Assembly: GCA_905201505.1 (NCBI GenBank)
Contig: CAJKOJ010000040.1
Location: 1-17,665 of the forward strand
Direction of reading: 5' to 3'
Origin: an uncultured Eubacteriales bacterium
Lineage (GTDB): Bacteria; Bacillota; Clostridia; Lachnospirales; CAG-274
DNA length: 17,665 nucleotides
The notes below the pieces were generated by a model that was not told where the DNA came from, ran no database searches, and was given only the letters and a program-made list of their open reading frames with translations. Of this stretch, positions 1 to 7,999 are shown piece by piece. The position numbers and the translations under genes are program-made. Each line of letters begins with the position of its first letter. Position 1 is the first letter of the stretch.

Positions 1-48
1 TTAGCTTTTTGACAGTCTTATATAATAAATTTATTATAACCTTAAGCT

Positions 49-525
49 TTAATCCGGATAAACCATATTTTCCTTTTTAATATTTTTTAAAACCTCATTA
101 TAAAACTTTTCGCATTCCCACTTTGCAAAAGCAAGATTATGGTCCAGATAATTTCCGCACTCTTTTGATGTTGTAGCAGGAATTTTACCTTCAAAGTTTA
201 TAACATACTTAACAGCATTTGCAATAGGCTCAAGTACGTTCTCAGGCTCCAAGTCCCCCTTGAAAATAATATACATACCTGTTCTACAGCCCATTGGTCC
301 GACATAGATTATACTGTCTGCCCACTCCTTGTCCTCTCTCAGGCACACAGCCATAAGATGTTCAAGAGTGTGTATAGCAGCAATATCCATACAAGGCTCA
401 ATATTAGGTCTTTTAAACCTTACATCAAATGTAGTTACGGTTTCATTTCCTACCTTGTCCTTTCTGGATACATAAATACCTCTAAGCAATTTATCATGAT
501 CTATTGTAAAACTTGCAACTTTCAT
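49..525 (-). CDS. luxS: S-ribosylhomocysteine lyase (LuxS, autoinducer-2 synthase)
   Basis: LuxS cleaves S-ribosylhomocysteine to homocysteine and the AI-2 precursor DPD in the cytosol, as part of the activated methyl cycle. The 158-residue protein carries the family's metal site: an HTLEH motif (HxxEH, residues about 52-56) and a later cysteine in KECGNY, plus the catalytic-loop cysteine in PMGCRTG. The length is normal for the family. I start it at MKVASF because AAAGGAG lies 8 bases upstream; an in-frame ATG 7 codons earlier has no such site. It stands alone on the minus strand, divergent from rnfC. A TATAAT (complement of 581-586) lies upstream but I see no convincing -35 partner. An AT-only 18-bp palindrome at 21-38 lies just beyond the stop and is too weak to call a terminator. 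Confidence 0.95.
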   Translation of the reverse strand: MKVASFTIDHDKLLRGIYVSRKDKVGNETVTTFDVRFKRPNIEPCMDIAAIHTLEHLMAVCLREDKEWADSIIYVGPMGCRTGMYIIFKGDLEPENVLEPIANAVKYVINFEGKIPATTSKECGNYLDHNLAFAKWECEKFYNEVLKNIKKENMVYPD

Positions 526-628
526 AAAATAACTCCTTTGTAACAATGTATTTTTAACACTTTATAACTATATCTATTTTATTATAAAACTGTTTAAATT
601 ACAATAGTCTGGTAAAAAATAAAATCCA

Positions 629-706
629 TTTACAATTTTTTAACACCTTTCGTCAATATTGTTAAAAAAATAACTTTTTGCAGGTTCCTTGTTATATATT
701 TAACAC
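629..706 (+). promoter_or_regulatory. three Rex-like operator boxes at 30-bp spacing upstream of rnf
   Basis: The Rex consensus in Firmicutes is close to TTGTTAA-N4-TTAACAA. The box at 689-706 reads TTGTTAT-ATAT-TTAACAC and matches 12 of 14 fixed positions. Weaker boxes lie at 659-676 (TTGTTAA-AAAA-ATAACTT, 11 of 14) and 629-646 (TTTACAA-TTTT-TTAACAC, 10 of 14). Their starts are exactly 30 bp apart, so they would lie near the same DNA face. Rex senses the NADH/NAD+ ratio, which would suit an NAD-reducing complex. They lie upstream of the best -35 (726), not over it. The sites are inferred from the motif only. Confidence 0.5.
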
Positions 707-725
707 AAAAAAAAATTGCAAACTC

Positions 726-754
726 TTGTATTTCTGTGAAAAATATTGTATTAT
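726..754 (+). promoter_or_regulatory. putative sigma-A promoter of the rnf operon
   Basis: TTGTAT (726-731), a 17-bp spacer and TATTAT (749-754). The start site would fall near 761, leaving a leader of about 33 bases before the rnfC ATG at 794. The rnfC ribosome binding site AAGGAGG is at 777-783. Confidence 0.55.
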
Positions 755-793
755 TATTGTATGGTAAAATCTAAATAAGGAGGAAATTAGATT

Positions 794-2125
794 ATGAATC
801 TTAAAACCTTTAAGATTGGTGGTATCCATCCACCTGAGGGCAAAGAGGCAACAGAGAAAAAGCCTATTGAAATAATTATGCCCAAAGTAGGTGCACTTAT
901 GGTATATCCCATGAGTCAGCACATAGGTGCTCCGGCTGTCCCTGTTGTTAAAAAGGGAGACAGAGTTTTACTCGGTCAGAAAATAGCTGAAGCAGAAGCC
1001 TTTATGTGTTCACCTATTCATTCATCAGTATCAGGTACTGTTAAGGATATTAAGCCTATGCTTACTCCGGGAGGCACTATGGTACAGTCTGTCATAGTTG
1101 AAAATGACGGATTATTTGAAGAAGACCCGGCTCTTGGTCAGGATAAAGACTGGAAAAAACTTTCAAGAGAAGAAATTCTTGACAAAATTAAAAACGCGGG
1201 TATAGTAGGTCTCGGCGGTGCAGGTTTCCCGACACATATCAAGCTTAATCCGCCTCCTGCAGACAAAATTGATTCAATCATTGTAAATGCGGCAGAGTGT
1301 GAACCATGTCTTACAACTGACCACAGGGTAATGCTTGAAAAGACAGACAGACTTGTACAGGGTCTTGCTATTATGCTTACTCTTCATCCCGGTGCAAAGG
1401 GATACATAGCTATTGAAAACAATAAACCCGACGCTATTGAAGCAGTTTCAAAAGCTTGTGAAAAGTATGATAATATTTCTGTTGTTGCACTTCTTACAAA
1501 ATATCCTCAGGGTTCAGAAAAACAGCTTATTTATGCTGTAACAGGCAGAGAGGTAAAATCAGGCAGACTTCCTGCCTCAGAAGGCTGTATTGTAGATAAT
1601 GTAGATACAGTGCTTGCTATTGAAAGAGCCTGCTGTCAGGACAGACCTCTTATGAGAAGAATTGTGACCTTTACAGGCGATGCTGTTAAAAACCCCGGCA
1701 ACTATCAGGTCAGAATTGGTATGAATATGAATGACTTTATTGAACAGGTCGGCGGCTTTACAGAAGACCCTGCCAAAATTATTGCAGGCGGTCCTATGAT
1801 GGGCAAAGCCATTTATTCAACAGATGTACCTTTTATAAAGACATCTTCAGCTTTACTTTGCCTGACAAAGAAATCTGCAGAGCTTCCGCCTGAGAGCAAT
1901 TGTATCAGATGCGGAAAATGTGTAAGTGCCTGCCCTATGGGACTTATGCCTTTAACACTTAATCAGGACGCCCTTGCAGGGGATATGGCGGCATTTGAGG
2001 CACATGACGGACTTGATTGTATTATGTGCGGTTCATGTTCATTTGTCTGTCCGGCAAAGAGACATTTGGCACAGACAATTATTGCATTCAGAGGCGAAGT
2101 AATGGCTTCTAAGAGAAAGAAATAA
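794..2125 (+). CDS. rnfC: Rnf complex subunit C (NADH-binding, FMN and Fe-S)
   Basis: RnfC is the peripheral subunit of the membrane Rnf complex (ferredoxin:NAD+ oxidoreductase). It carries FMN and two [4Fe-4S] clusters and exchanges electrons with NAD. The 443-residue protein has an N-terminal barrel-like region, a NuoF-like nucleotide/FMN site with GLGGAGFPTHIKL (about 139-151) and NAAECEPCLTTDHR (about 165-178), an SLBB-type region, and two ferredoxin motifs: C370/C373/C376/C380 and C409/C412/C415/C419. Length and order are typical of clostridial RnfC. The ATG has AAGGAGG 10 bases upstream. It is the first of six co-directional genes with gaps of at most about 15 bases. Confidence 0.97.
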   Translation: MNLKTFKIGGIHPPEGKEATEKKPIEIIMPKVGALMVYPMSQHIGAPAVPVVKKGDRVLLGQKIAEAEAFMCSPIHSSVSGTVKDIKPMLTPGGTMVQSVIVENDGLFEEDPALGQDKDWKKLSREEILDKIKNAGIVGLGGAGFPTHIKLNPPPADKIDSIIVNAAECEPCLTTDHRVMLEKTDRLVQGLAIMLTLHPGAKGYIAIENNKPDAIEAVSKACEKYDNISVVALLTKYPQGSEKQLIYAVTGREVKSGRLPASEGCIVDNVDTVLAIERACCQDRPLMRRIVTFTGDAVKNPGNYQVRIGMNMNDFIEQVGGFTEDPAKIIAGGPMMGKAIYSTDVPFIKTSSALLCLTKKSAELPPESNCIRCGKCVSACPMGLMPLTLNQDALAGDMAAFEAHDGLDCIMCGSCSFVCPAKRHLAQTIIAFRGEVMASKRKK

Positions 2126-2137
2126 GGAGGGATTTCA

Positions 2138-3145
2138 GTGAACGACAATTTAATGGTTTCATCATCACCTCATATTCGCTCAAAAGAAACCGTTTCAAGC
2201 GTTATGAGAGATGTTGTCATTGCTCTTGCTCCGGCAGCAGTAATGGGTATTATTTTCTTTGGTTTGTCTGCCGCAATTATGATAGCAGTTGCTGTTATTT
2301 CTGCTATGGTATGGGAAACCATATACAACAAAATTGCTAAAAAGCCTAACACAGTTAAGGATTTTTCAGCAGTTATTACAGGCTTGCTTCTTGCACTTAA
2401 TATGCCTGCTTTATCAATAAGCGAGCACCCTATTGCAATGATTGTACTGCCTGTTATCGGCACAGGCTTTGCCATTATTATTGCAAAGCAGTTATTCGGT
2501 GGTCTCGGACAGAACTTTATTAACCCTGCATTAGCAGGAAGAGCATTTTTAGTAGCATCTTATCCTACTTTAATGACAGGCTCCATATTCCACCCAACAA
2601 ATTATTTATCAGGTATTGATGCTGCAACGTATGCAACACCTCTTACTTCTATAAAGGCGGGTACAGGCTACGGTGCTGATTTAATTCAGGGTCTTATAGG
2701 CAACACAGGCGGTACAATAGGCGAAACCTGTGCAATTGCTCTTATTATAGGCGGTGTATACCTTATTGTTAAAAAGGTTATCTCATGGAGAATTCCCGTT
2801 ATATATATTGCCACAGTTCTTGTATTTACATATATACTTAAATTCTGTGGTGTAGAGGGTGCAGTAAACAGAGATTTTACAGAACTCTTCTACGGTGGTC
2901 TTATGTTAGGTGCTTTCTTTATGGCAACTGACTATGCTTCATCACCGGTCACACCAACTGGTCAGCTTATTATGGGCTTTGGCTGCGGTTTTATTACAGT
3001 GCTTATCAGAGTATTCGGCGGCTATCCCGAAGGCGTTTCATACTCAATATTGCTTATGAACCTTTGTGTCCCTCTTATTGACAGATGGACTTCACCTAAG
3101 AAATTTGGTTATGTTAAGCCTGTTAAAGTTAAGGAGGTGAAGTAG
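2138..3145 (+). CDS. rnfD: Rnf complex subunit D (membrane flavoprotein)
   Basis: RnfD is an integral membrane subunit homologous to NqrB that carries covalently bound FMN and helps form the ion path. The 335-residue protein has many hydrophobic helices. The motif DAATYAT at 161-167 fits the flavinylation pattern Dxx(S/T)xAT used by the ApbE flavinyltransferase, so T167 is the likely FMN attachment residue; a tyrosine stands where glycine is common. Translation most likely starts at GTG 2138, with AAGGAGG (2124-2130) 7 bases before it and overlapping the rnfC stop. The last codons overlap the rnfG ribosome binding site (3131-3137), which suggests translational coupling. Confidence 0.96.
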   Translation: MNDNLMVSSSPHIRSKETVSSVMRDVVIALAPAAVMGIIFFGLSAAIMIAVAVISAMVWETIYNKIAKKPNTVKDFSAVITGLLLALNMPALSISEHPIAMIVLPVIGTGFAIIIAKQLFGGLGQNFINPALAGRAFLVASYPTLMTGSIFHPTNYLSGIDAATYATPLTSIKAGTGYGADLIQGLIGNTGGTIGETCAIALIIGGVYLIVKKVISWRIPVIYIATVLVFTYILKFCGVEGAVNRDFTELFYGGLMLGAFFMATDYASSPVTPTGQLIMGFGCGFITVLIRVFGGYPEGVSYSILLMNLCVPLIDRWTSPKKFGYVKPVKVKEVK

Positions 3146-3146
3146 T

Positions 3147-3704
3147 ATGTCAAATATAATAAAACCGGCTTTTATACTTCTTATTATATGTATAATAGCT
3201 GCGGCTCTTTTAGGTTATGTTAATATGATTACTGCTGCACCTATTGCTGAACAGGAAGCAAAGGCAAAGCAGGAAAGTATGACAGCAGTTCTTCCCGACG
3301 CTTCAGATTTCGGCGAAGAAATAATTGTAAAAGAGGGCAATATTACATCAGTAACTCCTGCCCTTAATGAAGATGGTGAAGAAATCGGCTATGCCGTTGC
3401 TATCACTACAAAAGGCTTCTCTGCCGGTCTTAAATTAATGTATGGTATTGATACTGAAGGTACCGTTACAGGTCTTTCAGTTGTTGACTGCTCAAGTGAA
3501 ACACCTGGTCTTGGTGCAAATGCCGCAAATGAAAGCTTTTACGGTCAGTTTACAGGCAAGAGCGGTAATGTAGCTGTCACTAAAGACGGCGGTGATATTG
3601 AGGCACTTACAGGTGCTACAATTACATCAAGAGCCGTTGCCAATGCCGCGTCAGAGGCAATTGAGTACATTACAGAAAATTATTTGAAAGGAGGGGCTAA
3701 TTAA
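3147..3704 (+). CDS. rnfG: Rnf complex subunit G (covalent FMN subunit)
   Basis: RnfG is homologous to NqrC: a single N-terminal membrane helix (about 5-27, here LLIICIIAAALLGY) followed by an extracytoplasmic FMN-binding domain. The C-terminal motif EALTGATITS contains the flavinylation threonine (T158). The position usually held by aspartate in Dxx(S/T)gAT is glutamate (E152), with an aspartate two residues earlier. The 185-residue length is normal. The start follows the rnfD stop by one base and uses AAGGAGG inside the rnfD end. Its stop overlaps the rnfE ATG by one base (TAATG). Confidence 0.95.
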   Translation: MSNIIKPAFILLIICIIAAALLGYVNMITAAPIAEQEAKAKQESMTAVLPDASDFGEEIIVKEGNITSVTPALNEDGEEIGYAVAITTKGFSAGLKLMYGIDTEGTVTGLSVVDCSSETPGLGANAANESFYGQFTGKSGNVAVTKDGGDIEALTGATITSRAVANAASEAIEYITENYLKGGAN

Positions 3705-4291
3705 TGAATCCTGTTAAAATTATTAAAAACGGTATTATTGATGAAAACCCTACTTTTGTTCAGGTTATAGGTATGTGTCCGACCCTTGCCGTTACATCAT
3801 CTGCAACTAACGGTGTAGGTATGGGACTTTCAACAACAGCCGTACTTATATGCTCAAACTTTGTTATTTCTTTAATCAGAAAGATTATTCCTGATTCAGT
3901 CAGAATACCTTGCTATATAGTAGTAATTGCATCTTTTGTTACAATAGTACAGATGCTTTTAAAGGGCTTTGTTCCTGCACTTAACGACAGTCTTGGTGTG
4001 TATATACCCCTTATCGTTGTAAACTGTCTTATTCTTGCAAGAGCAGAAGCTTATGCAGGCAAGAACAATCCGATTGCCTCATTATTTGACGGTATCGGTA
4101 TGGGTTTAGGTTTTACTTTAGGCTTGACTGTACTTGGTGCTGTAAGAGAAATCCTCGGCAACGGCAGTATATTCGGCATTGCAGTTTTACCTGAAACTTG
4201 CAAAACATTACTTATGATTTTACCGCCTGGAGCATTTATCACATTAGCGTTCCTTATGGTATTAGTTAATTTAATCAGAAACAGAAAGTAG
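3704..4291 (+). CDS. rnfE: Rnf complex subunit E (membrane)
   Basis: RnfE is one of two homologous six-helix membrane subunits (RnfA/RnfE, NqrD/NqrE family) with inverted topology. Structural work on the family places an intramembrane Fe-S cluster between them, held by conserved cysteines. Here these are C25 in IGMCPTLAVT and C108 in IVVNCLIL. The 195-residue length is usual. The ATG overlaps the rnfG stop by one base and follows AAGGAGG (3688-3694) at 9 bases, indicating coupled translation. Several hydrophobic helices and the NDSLGVYIPLIVVNC segment typical of the family are visible. Confidence 0.96.
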   Translation: MNPVKIIKNGIIDENPTFVQVIGMCPTLAVTSSATNGVGMGLSTTAVLICSNFVISLIRKIIPDSVRIPCYIVVIASFVTIVQMLLKGFVPALNDSLGVYIPLIVVNCLILARAEAYAGKNNPIASLFDGIGMGLGFTLGLTVLGAVREILGNGSIFGIAVLPETCKTLLMILPPGAFITLAFLMVLVNLIRNRK

Positions 4292-4305
4292 GAGGTGGAT
4301 AGATA

Positions 4306-4878
4306 ATGGATTTATTTGTAACATTAATGGCGGCAATATTTGTCAATAACTTTATATTTGCAAAATTCTTAGGTATCTGTCCGTTCCTCGGTGTATCTAA
4401 GAAAGTTGAAACAGCGGCAGGTATGGGTGTAGCGGTTATATTCGTTATAGCTCTTGCATCAGCTGCAACATGGCTTGTATATAACTTTATTTTAGTTAAA
4501 TTAGGTCTTGAATATTTATATAATATAGCCTTTATTTTGATTATTGCATCTCTTGTACAGTTTGTAGAAATGTTTATTAAGAAAAGTTCACCTTCCCTTT
4601 ATCAGGCACTTGGTGTATATCTTCCTCTTATAACAACTAACTGTGCTGTACTCGGTGTAACTGTAACAAATATGGAAAGTAAATTTGGTTTTATCAAATC
4701 TTTGGTAAACGGTGTAGGTGCAGCAGTAGGTTTTGCTCTTGCTATTATCCTCTTTGCAGGTGTAAGAGAAAGACTTGAAAAATGTCCTATTCCAAAGCCT
4801 TTTTTCGGCTTTCCAATTGCACTTATAACTGCCGGTCTTATGTCAATAGCCTTTTTGGGCTTTTCCGGCATGCTTTAA
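4306..4878 (+). CDS. rnfA: Rnf complex subunit A (membrane)
   Basis: RnfA is the partner of RnfE in the membrane core. The 190-residue protein has hydrophobic helices throughout. It carries the two family cysteines: C25 in FLGICPFLGVSKK and C113 in LITTNCAVLG, both predicted to ligate the intramembrane Fe-S cluster that passes electrons across the membrane. GGAGG (4291-4295) lies 10 bases before the ATG and overlaps the end of rnfE. Gene order E-A-B is as in other clostridial rnf operons. Confidence 0.96.
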   Translation: MDLFVTLMAAIFVNNFIFAKFLGICPFLGVSKKVETAAGMGVAVIFVIALASAATWLVYNFILVKLGLEYLYNIAFILIIASLVQFVEMFIKKSSPSLYQALGVYLPLITTNCAVLGVTVTNMESKFGFIKSLVNGVGAAVGFALAIILFAGVRERLEKCPIPKPFFGFPIALITAGLMSIAFLGFSGML

Positions 4879-4893
4879 TAAGGAGGGATTAAA

Positions 4894-5718
4894 ATGGATA
4901 TAAATGCAGTTTTATTTCCCGTACTTGTTTTAGGCTGTATGGGTGTGATTTTTGGTGCAGTACTCGGTTTTGCATCAATTATTTTTAAGGTTGAGCAGGA
5001 CCCTAAAGTACCCCTTGTAAGAGAGTGTCTTCCAGGTGCTAACTGCGGCGGCTGCGGTTTTGCAGGCTGTGATGCTTTGGCTGAAGCTATAGCAAAGGGC
5101 GAAGCCCCTGTTAATGCCTGTCCTGTAGGCGGTGCAGGAGTTGCCGATAAGGTAGCGGCTGTTATGGGAGTTGAAGCAGGTTCTTCTGAAAAGATGACAG
5201 CTTTTGTTAAATGCCAGGGTGACTGTGATAAAGCTAAATCAAAGTTTGAATATTACGGCTCTGATGACTGTAAGTTTGAGGCAAGTGTGGCAGGAGGTCA
5301 TAAGGCTTGTTCCCATGGCTGTTTAGGTGACGGCAGCTGTGTTGCAGCCTGTGCATTTGATGCTATACACGTTGTAAACGGCGTAGCTGTTGTTGACAAA
5401 GAAAAGTGTGTAGCCTGCGGTGCTTGTATAAAGGCTTGTCCAAAGAACCTTATAGAACTTGTTCCTTACAGCAAAAAGATAAGAGTTACATGTAATTCTC
5501 TTGACCAGGCGGCAACAGCAATGAAAGCTTGTACCACAGCTTGTATAGGCTGCGGCAAGTGTGCCAAGGGCTGTCCTGCAGAGGCGATTGAAATGATTAC
5601 TATAGGAAATTCTGTTCCCCCTGCTAAAATTGCCAGAATTGATTACAGCAAGTGTGTTGAATGCGGCAAGTGTGTAACAGAGTGTCCGCGAGGTGCTATT
5701 ATTAAGTACGAAGCTTAA
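4894..5718 (+). CDS. rnfB: Rnf complex subunit B (polyferredoxin, electron entry)
   Basis: RnfB takes electrons from reduced ferredoxin. The 274-residue protein has an N-terminal membrane anchor (about 5-30). Next comes the RnfB-type Fe-S domain with C45, C51, C54, C59 and C76 (PGANCGGCGFAGC). It ends in a polyferredoxin region with C139/C143/C149/C153, C172/C175/C178/C182, C213 to C227 and C254/C257/C260/C264. Several [4Fe-4S] clusters can be placed, as in clostridial RnfB and unlike the shorter proteobacterial form. AAGGAGG (4880-4886) precedes the ATG by 7 bases. It is the last gene of the operon; a strong hairpin follows 12 bases after the stop. Confidence 0.96.
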   Translation: MDINAVLFPVLVLGCMGVIFGAVLGFASIIFKVEQDPKVPLVRECLPGANCGGCGFAGCDALAEAIAKGEAPVNACPVGGAGVADKVAAVMGVEAGSSEKMTAFVKCQGDCDKAKSKFEYYGSDDCKFEASVAGGHKACSHGCLGDGSCVAACAFDAIHVVNGVAVVDKEKCVACGACIKACPKNLIELVPYSKKIRVTCNSLDQAATAMKACTTACIGCGKCAKGCPAEAIEMITIGNSVPPAKIARIDYSKCVECGKCVTECPRGAIIKYEA

Positions 5719-5730
5719 ATATAACAGACA

Positions 5731-5756
5731 AAAAGGAGCGAATTTTCGCTCCTTTT
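5731..5756. terminator. bidirectional terminator between rnfB and the SirTM operon
   Basis: AAAAGGAGCGAA and TTCGCTCCTTTT form a near-perfect 12-bp stem with a minimal loop, flanked by T-runs on both strands. It ends the rnf operon. On the minus strand it ends the sirtuin operon, whose stop codon (5755-5757) overlaps the stem. Confidence 0.9.
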
Positions 5757-6603
5757 AATTTATATCTGCCAGCACCTTATTTATATCCTCATTTATAAAA
5801 ACGGATTTATCTCTAATATCAAACGGACAGTAGAATTCACTTATATTTATGCAAATATAATAAGCATTTTCATATTCAGCAGTCATTTTCCAAAAAGGAT
5901 ATTTTATAATACCCGGAGTATTGCCTCCTACCCCTATTTCCATAAACACGATATTGCTCATTTTATGTTTACATAAAAAACTTTCATATCTTTTTCCGGC
6001 ATTATACCATCCATCATCCTGTACAAATCTGTCATCAATACGCAAATTTACAGTCATTGGTTCACCGCATTTAGGACAATACGGTATTAGTTCACCGGGA
6101 ATTTTCATATCTAATTGTTCCCTAAACATTCTTTCAACAATCTTTTTGTTGTCATAGCAGACATTATGACAAGGCGTTGAGCACTGAAACAATCCGTAGT
6201 CTCCCTGAGTGTAAAAAAGCCTGTTTTTATCAAACCCTGCTTTTTGAAACTGATGGTCAACATTAGTAGTAATAACAAAGAAATCCTTATCCTTTATTAT
6301 TTCAAGCAGTTTTTTATACGGTTCTCCAATTTCTTCATTGTATCTGTTAATATATATTTGTCTGCTCCACCATGCCCAGTATTCTTCTAATGTTTCAAAA
6401 GGATAAAAGCCTCCCGAATACATATCCGATATGCCATATTTTTTATTAAAATCACTAAAATATTTATTAAACCTTTCTCCCGAATAGCTAAAACCACTTG
6501 CAGCCGATAAGCCGGCACCGGCACCTATTACAACAGCATCTGCACTTATAATTTTATTTTTAACTTCCGTTATTTTATTTAAGTAATCTGTTGTAAATTT
6601 CAT
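5755..6603 (-). CDS. SirTM-type (class M) sirtuin, protein ADP-ribosyltransferase
   Basis: SirTM enzymes use NAD+ to ADP-ribosylate a target protein, in known cases the lipoylated GcvH-L, instead of deacetylating lysine. The 282-residue protein has the sirtuin NAD loop GAGAGLSAASG (27-37), TTNVDHQF (112-119) and TQGDYG (132-137). The canonical catalytic histidine of sirtuins is absent and Q133 stands in its place, with N114 and R188 as likely active-site partners, as expected for class M. Cysteines 141/145 and 176/179 form the zinc site; EIGVGGNTPG (222-231) is the second nucleotide loop. I start at ATG 6601-6603 (AAGGA 8 bases upstream); an ATG 7 codons earlier is possible. It overlaps the macrodomain gene by 29 bases. 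Confidence 0.9.
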   Translation of the reverse strand: MKFTTDYLNKITEVKNKIISADAVVIGAGAGLSAASGFSYSGERFNKYFSDFNKKYGISDMYSGGFYPFETLEEYWAWWSRQIYINRYNEEIGEPYKKLLEIIKDKDFFVITTNVDHQFQKAGFDKNRLFYTQGDYGLFQCSTPCHNVCYDNKKIVERMFREQLDMKIPGELIPYCPKCGEPMTVNLRIDDRFVQDDGWYNAGKRYESFLCKHKMSNIVFMEIGVGGNTPGIIKYPFWKMTAEYENAYYICINISEFYCPFDIRDKSVFINEDINKVLADIN

Positions 6604-7342
6604 AGTCCCGATCCTTGAAAACATTAAATATCACCTTCACTCTGCTTTTGTTCTTATCCTTATATTTTTTTACAGTATTAACTGCAATTTCTCCGGCTCT
6701 TTCATTTGGAAAACAATACTCACCTGTTGAAATGCAGCAAAAAGCAATACTTTCAATCTTCCTTTCATCTGCCATTTTCAGGCAGCTTACATAACAGCTT
6801 TCAAGCATTTTTAAATCACTTTCACTCACTTCTCCCCTTACAATAGGACCCACTGTATGTATTACAAATTCACAAGGCAGATTATAGGCTGATGTTATTT
6901 TTGCACCGCCTGTTTTTTCCTTTGCTTTTTGCTTTTTCATTATTTCATTGCATTCCAGTCTCAATTGAATTCCGGCAAAGCTGTGAATTGCATTGTCAAT
7001 ACAGCTGTGGCAGGGATAAAAACATCCCAGCAATTCCGAATTGGCGGCATTAACAATTGCACCGCATTTAAGTCTTGTAATATCACCCTGATACAGATAA
7101 ATATCCTTTTCTCTTTCTGTTAAATCATCTAAGCAAACAATTCCCTTTTCCTCAGCTCTTTTCATTAGATACTCATCTTGTATCCGCAAAAATTCATCAC
7201 TTATTTTTTCAGGCATACGTACATTCATTAAAGATCTAAGAAGCCTTTTTTGCTCATTAATATTTGTCGGAATATCCGTATTTTCATTTCTCTCATTTAA
7301 CAATGCCTTTATAAGATATATTCTTCTTTCATCCTGGTTCAT
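6575..7342 (-). CDS. zinc-dependent macrodomain, protein-ADP-ribose hydrolase
   Basis: This enzyme removes ADP-ribose from proteins and so would reverse the neighbouring sirtuin. The 255-residue protein has an N-terminal helical extension (1-80), then the macro fold. Visible motifs are YQGDITRLKCGAIVNAAN (84-101), the GCFYPCHSCIDNAIHSFAG segment (106-124) that supplies the Cys/His zinc ligands of the Zn-macro class, and STGEYCFP in the phosphate loop. I start at 7342 because AGAGGAG lies 8 bases upstream and the upstream gene stops one base away; an ATG 15 codons earlier lies inside that gene. The 29-base overlap with the sirtuin indicates translational coupling. In staphylococci and streptococci the same pair sits beside GcvH-L and a lipoate ligase, which are missing here. 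Confidence 0.92.
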   Translation of the reverse strand: MNQDERRIYLIKALLNERNENTDIPTNINEQKRLLRSLMNVRMPEKISDEFLRIQDEYLMKRAEEKGIVCLDDLTEREKDIYLYQGDITRLKCGAIVNAANSELLGCFYPCHSCIDNAIHSFAGIQLRLECNEIMKKQKAKEKTGGAKITSAYNLPCEFVIHTVGPIVRGEVSESDLKMLESCYVSCLKMADERKIESIAFCCISTGEYCFPNERAGEIAVNTVKKYKDKNKSRVKVIFNVFKDRDYEIYNRLLK

Positions 7343-7343
7343 A

Positions 7344-7967
7344 TTACATTCTCCTCTCAACAGCGGATATAGGACAAATTCTCTCACAGTTACCGCAGTG
7401 CAAACAGTTCCTGTTATTTATGACATAAGGTATTTTGTCTTTTTTTACAGCACCCTGGGGACAAACTTCACTGCATTTTCCACAGCCTGTACACTTCTCA
7501 TTTATATAATAATTATACCCTGTTTTTACATTCCCCCCAAATATAAATGTTTCTCTTTCTATAGGCTTTTTAGACAAGTCAAACCATTCTCCCACACCAT
7601 CATACAGCTTAAAGACGGTTAATGCGGTTTTAGATTTTGAAGTGGGATATATCTCATTCATATAGGGATTTTTATTTATGAGTAAGTCCACCATTCCTTC
7701 CCCCACTTCCGCTGTTTTTCCTCTCACAGAAACAGCCTTTGAAGATAATGTATCCTTTCCTATACTTGCAGAAAAAGCGGCAAACTTTCTTTTTTTAAGT
7801 CTTTCATAAAATCCTTTTCCTTTGGCTGTCAGAAAGTACAAACCACCCTCATCCCAATCCATAATATCAATGACACATGTAACAGGCAAGTTTTCATCGT
7901 CAACCGTAGCCATAACCACAGTGTGTATTTCCTCTGTAATATACTTAAAATAATCTGTCTTGTTCAT
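7344..7967 (-). CDS. flavin-barrel (PNPOx-like) protein fused to a 2[4Fe-4S] ferredoxin domain
   Basis: The first about 135 residues resemble the pyridoxamine-5'-phosphate-oxidase-like split barrel, which usually binds FMN or F420 (ATVDDENLPVTCVIDIMDWDEGGLYFLTAKG has the typical strand order). Residues 155-203 form a bacterial ferredoxin with C159/C162/C165/C169 and C188/C191/C194/C198, enough for two [4Fe-4S] clusters. It may be a small flavin/Fe-S reductase; the substrate is unknown. AGGGGG precedes the ATG. It starts 32 bases after the MBL-like gene ends and its stop lies one base before the macrodomain ATG, so it is in the same operon. Fusions of this type are frequent in anaerobic Firmicutes. 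Confidence 0.85.
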   Translation of the reverse strand: MNKTDYFKYITEEIHTVVMATVDDENLPVTCVIDIMDWDEGGLYFLTAKGKGFYERLKKRKFAAFSASIGKDTLSSKAVSVRGKTAEVGEGMVDLLINKNPYMNEIYPTSKSKTALTVFKLYDGVGEWFDLSKKPIERETFIFGGNVKTGYNYYINEKCTGCGKCSEVCPQGAVKKDKIPYVINNRNCLHCGNCERICPISAVERRM

Positions 7968-7999
7968 ATTTTCCCCCTGTATTCTACCTATTTCAATTT

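Noticed and set aside
21..38. 18-bp palindrome after luxS
   Set aside because: It is made only of A and T and has no T-run suited to a terminator; chance is enough in this base composition.
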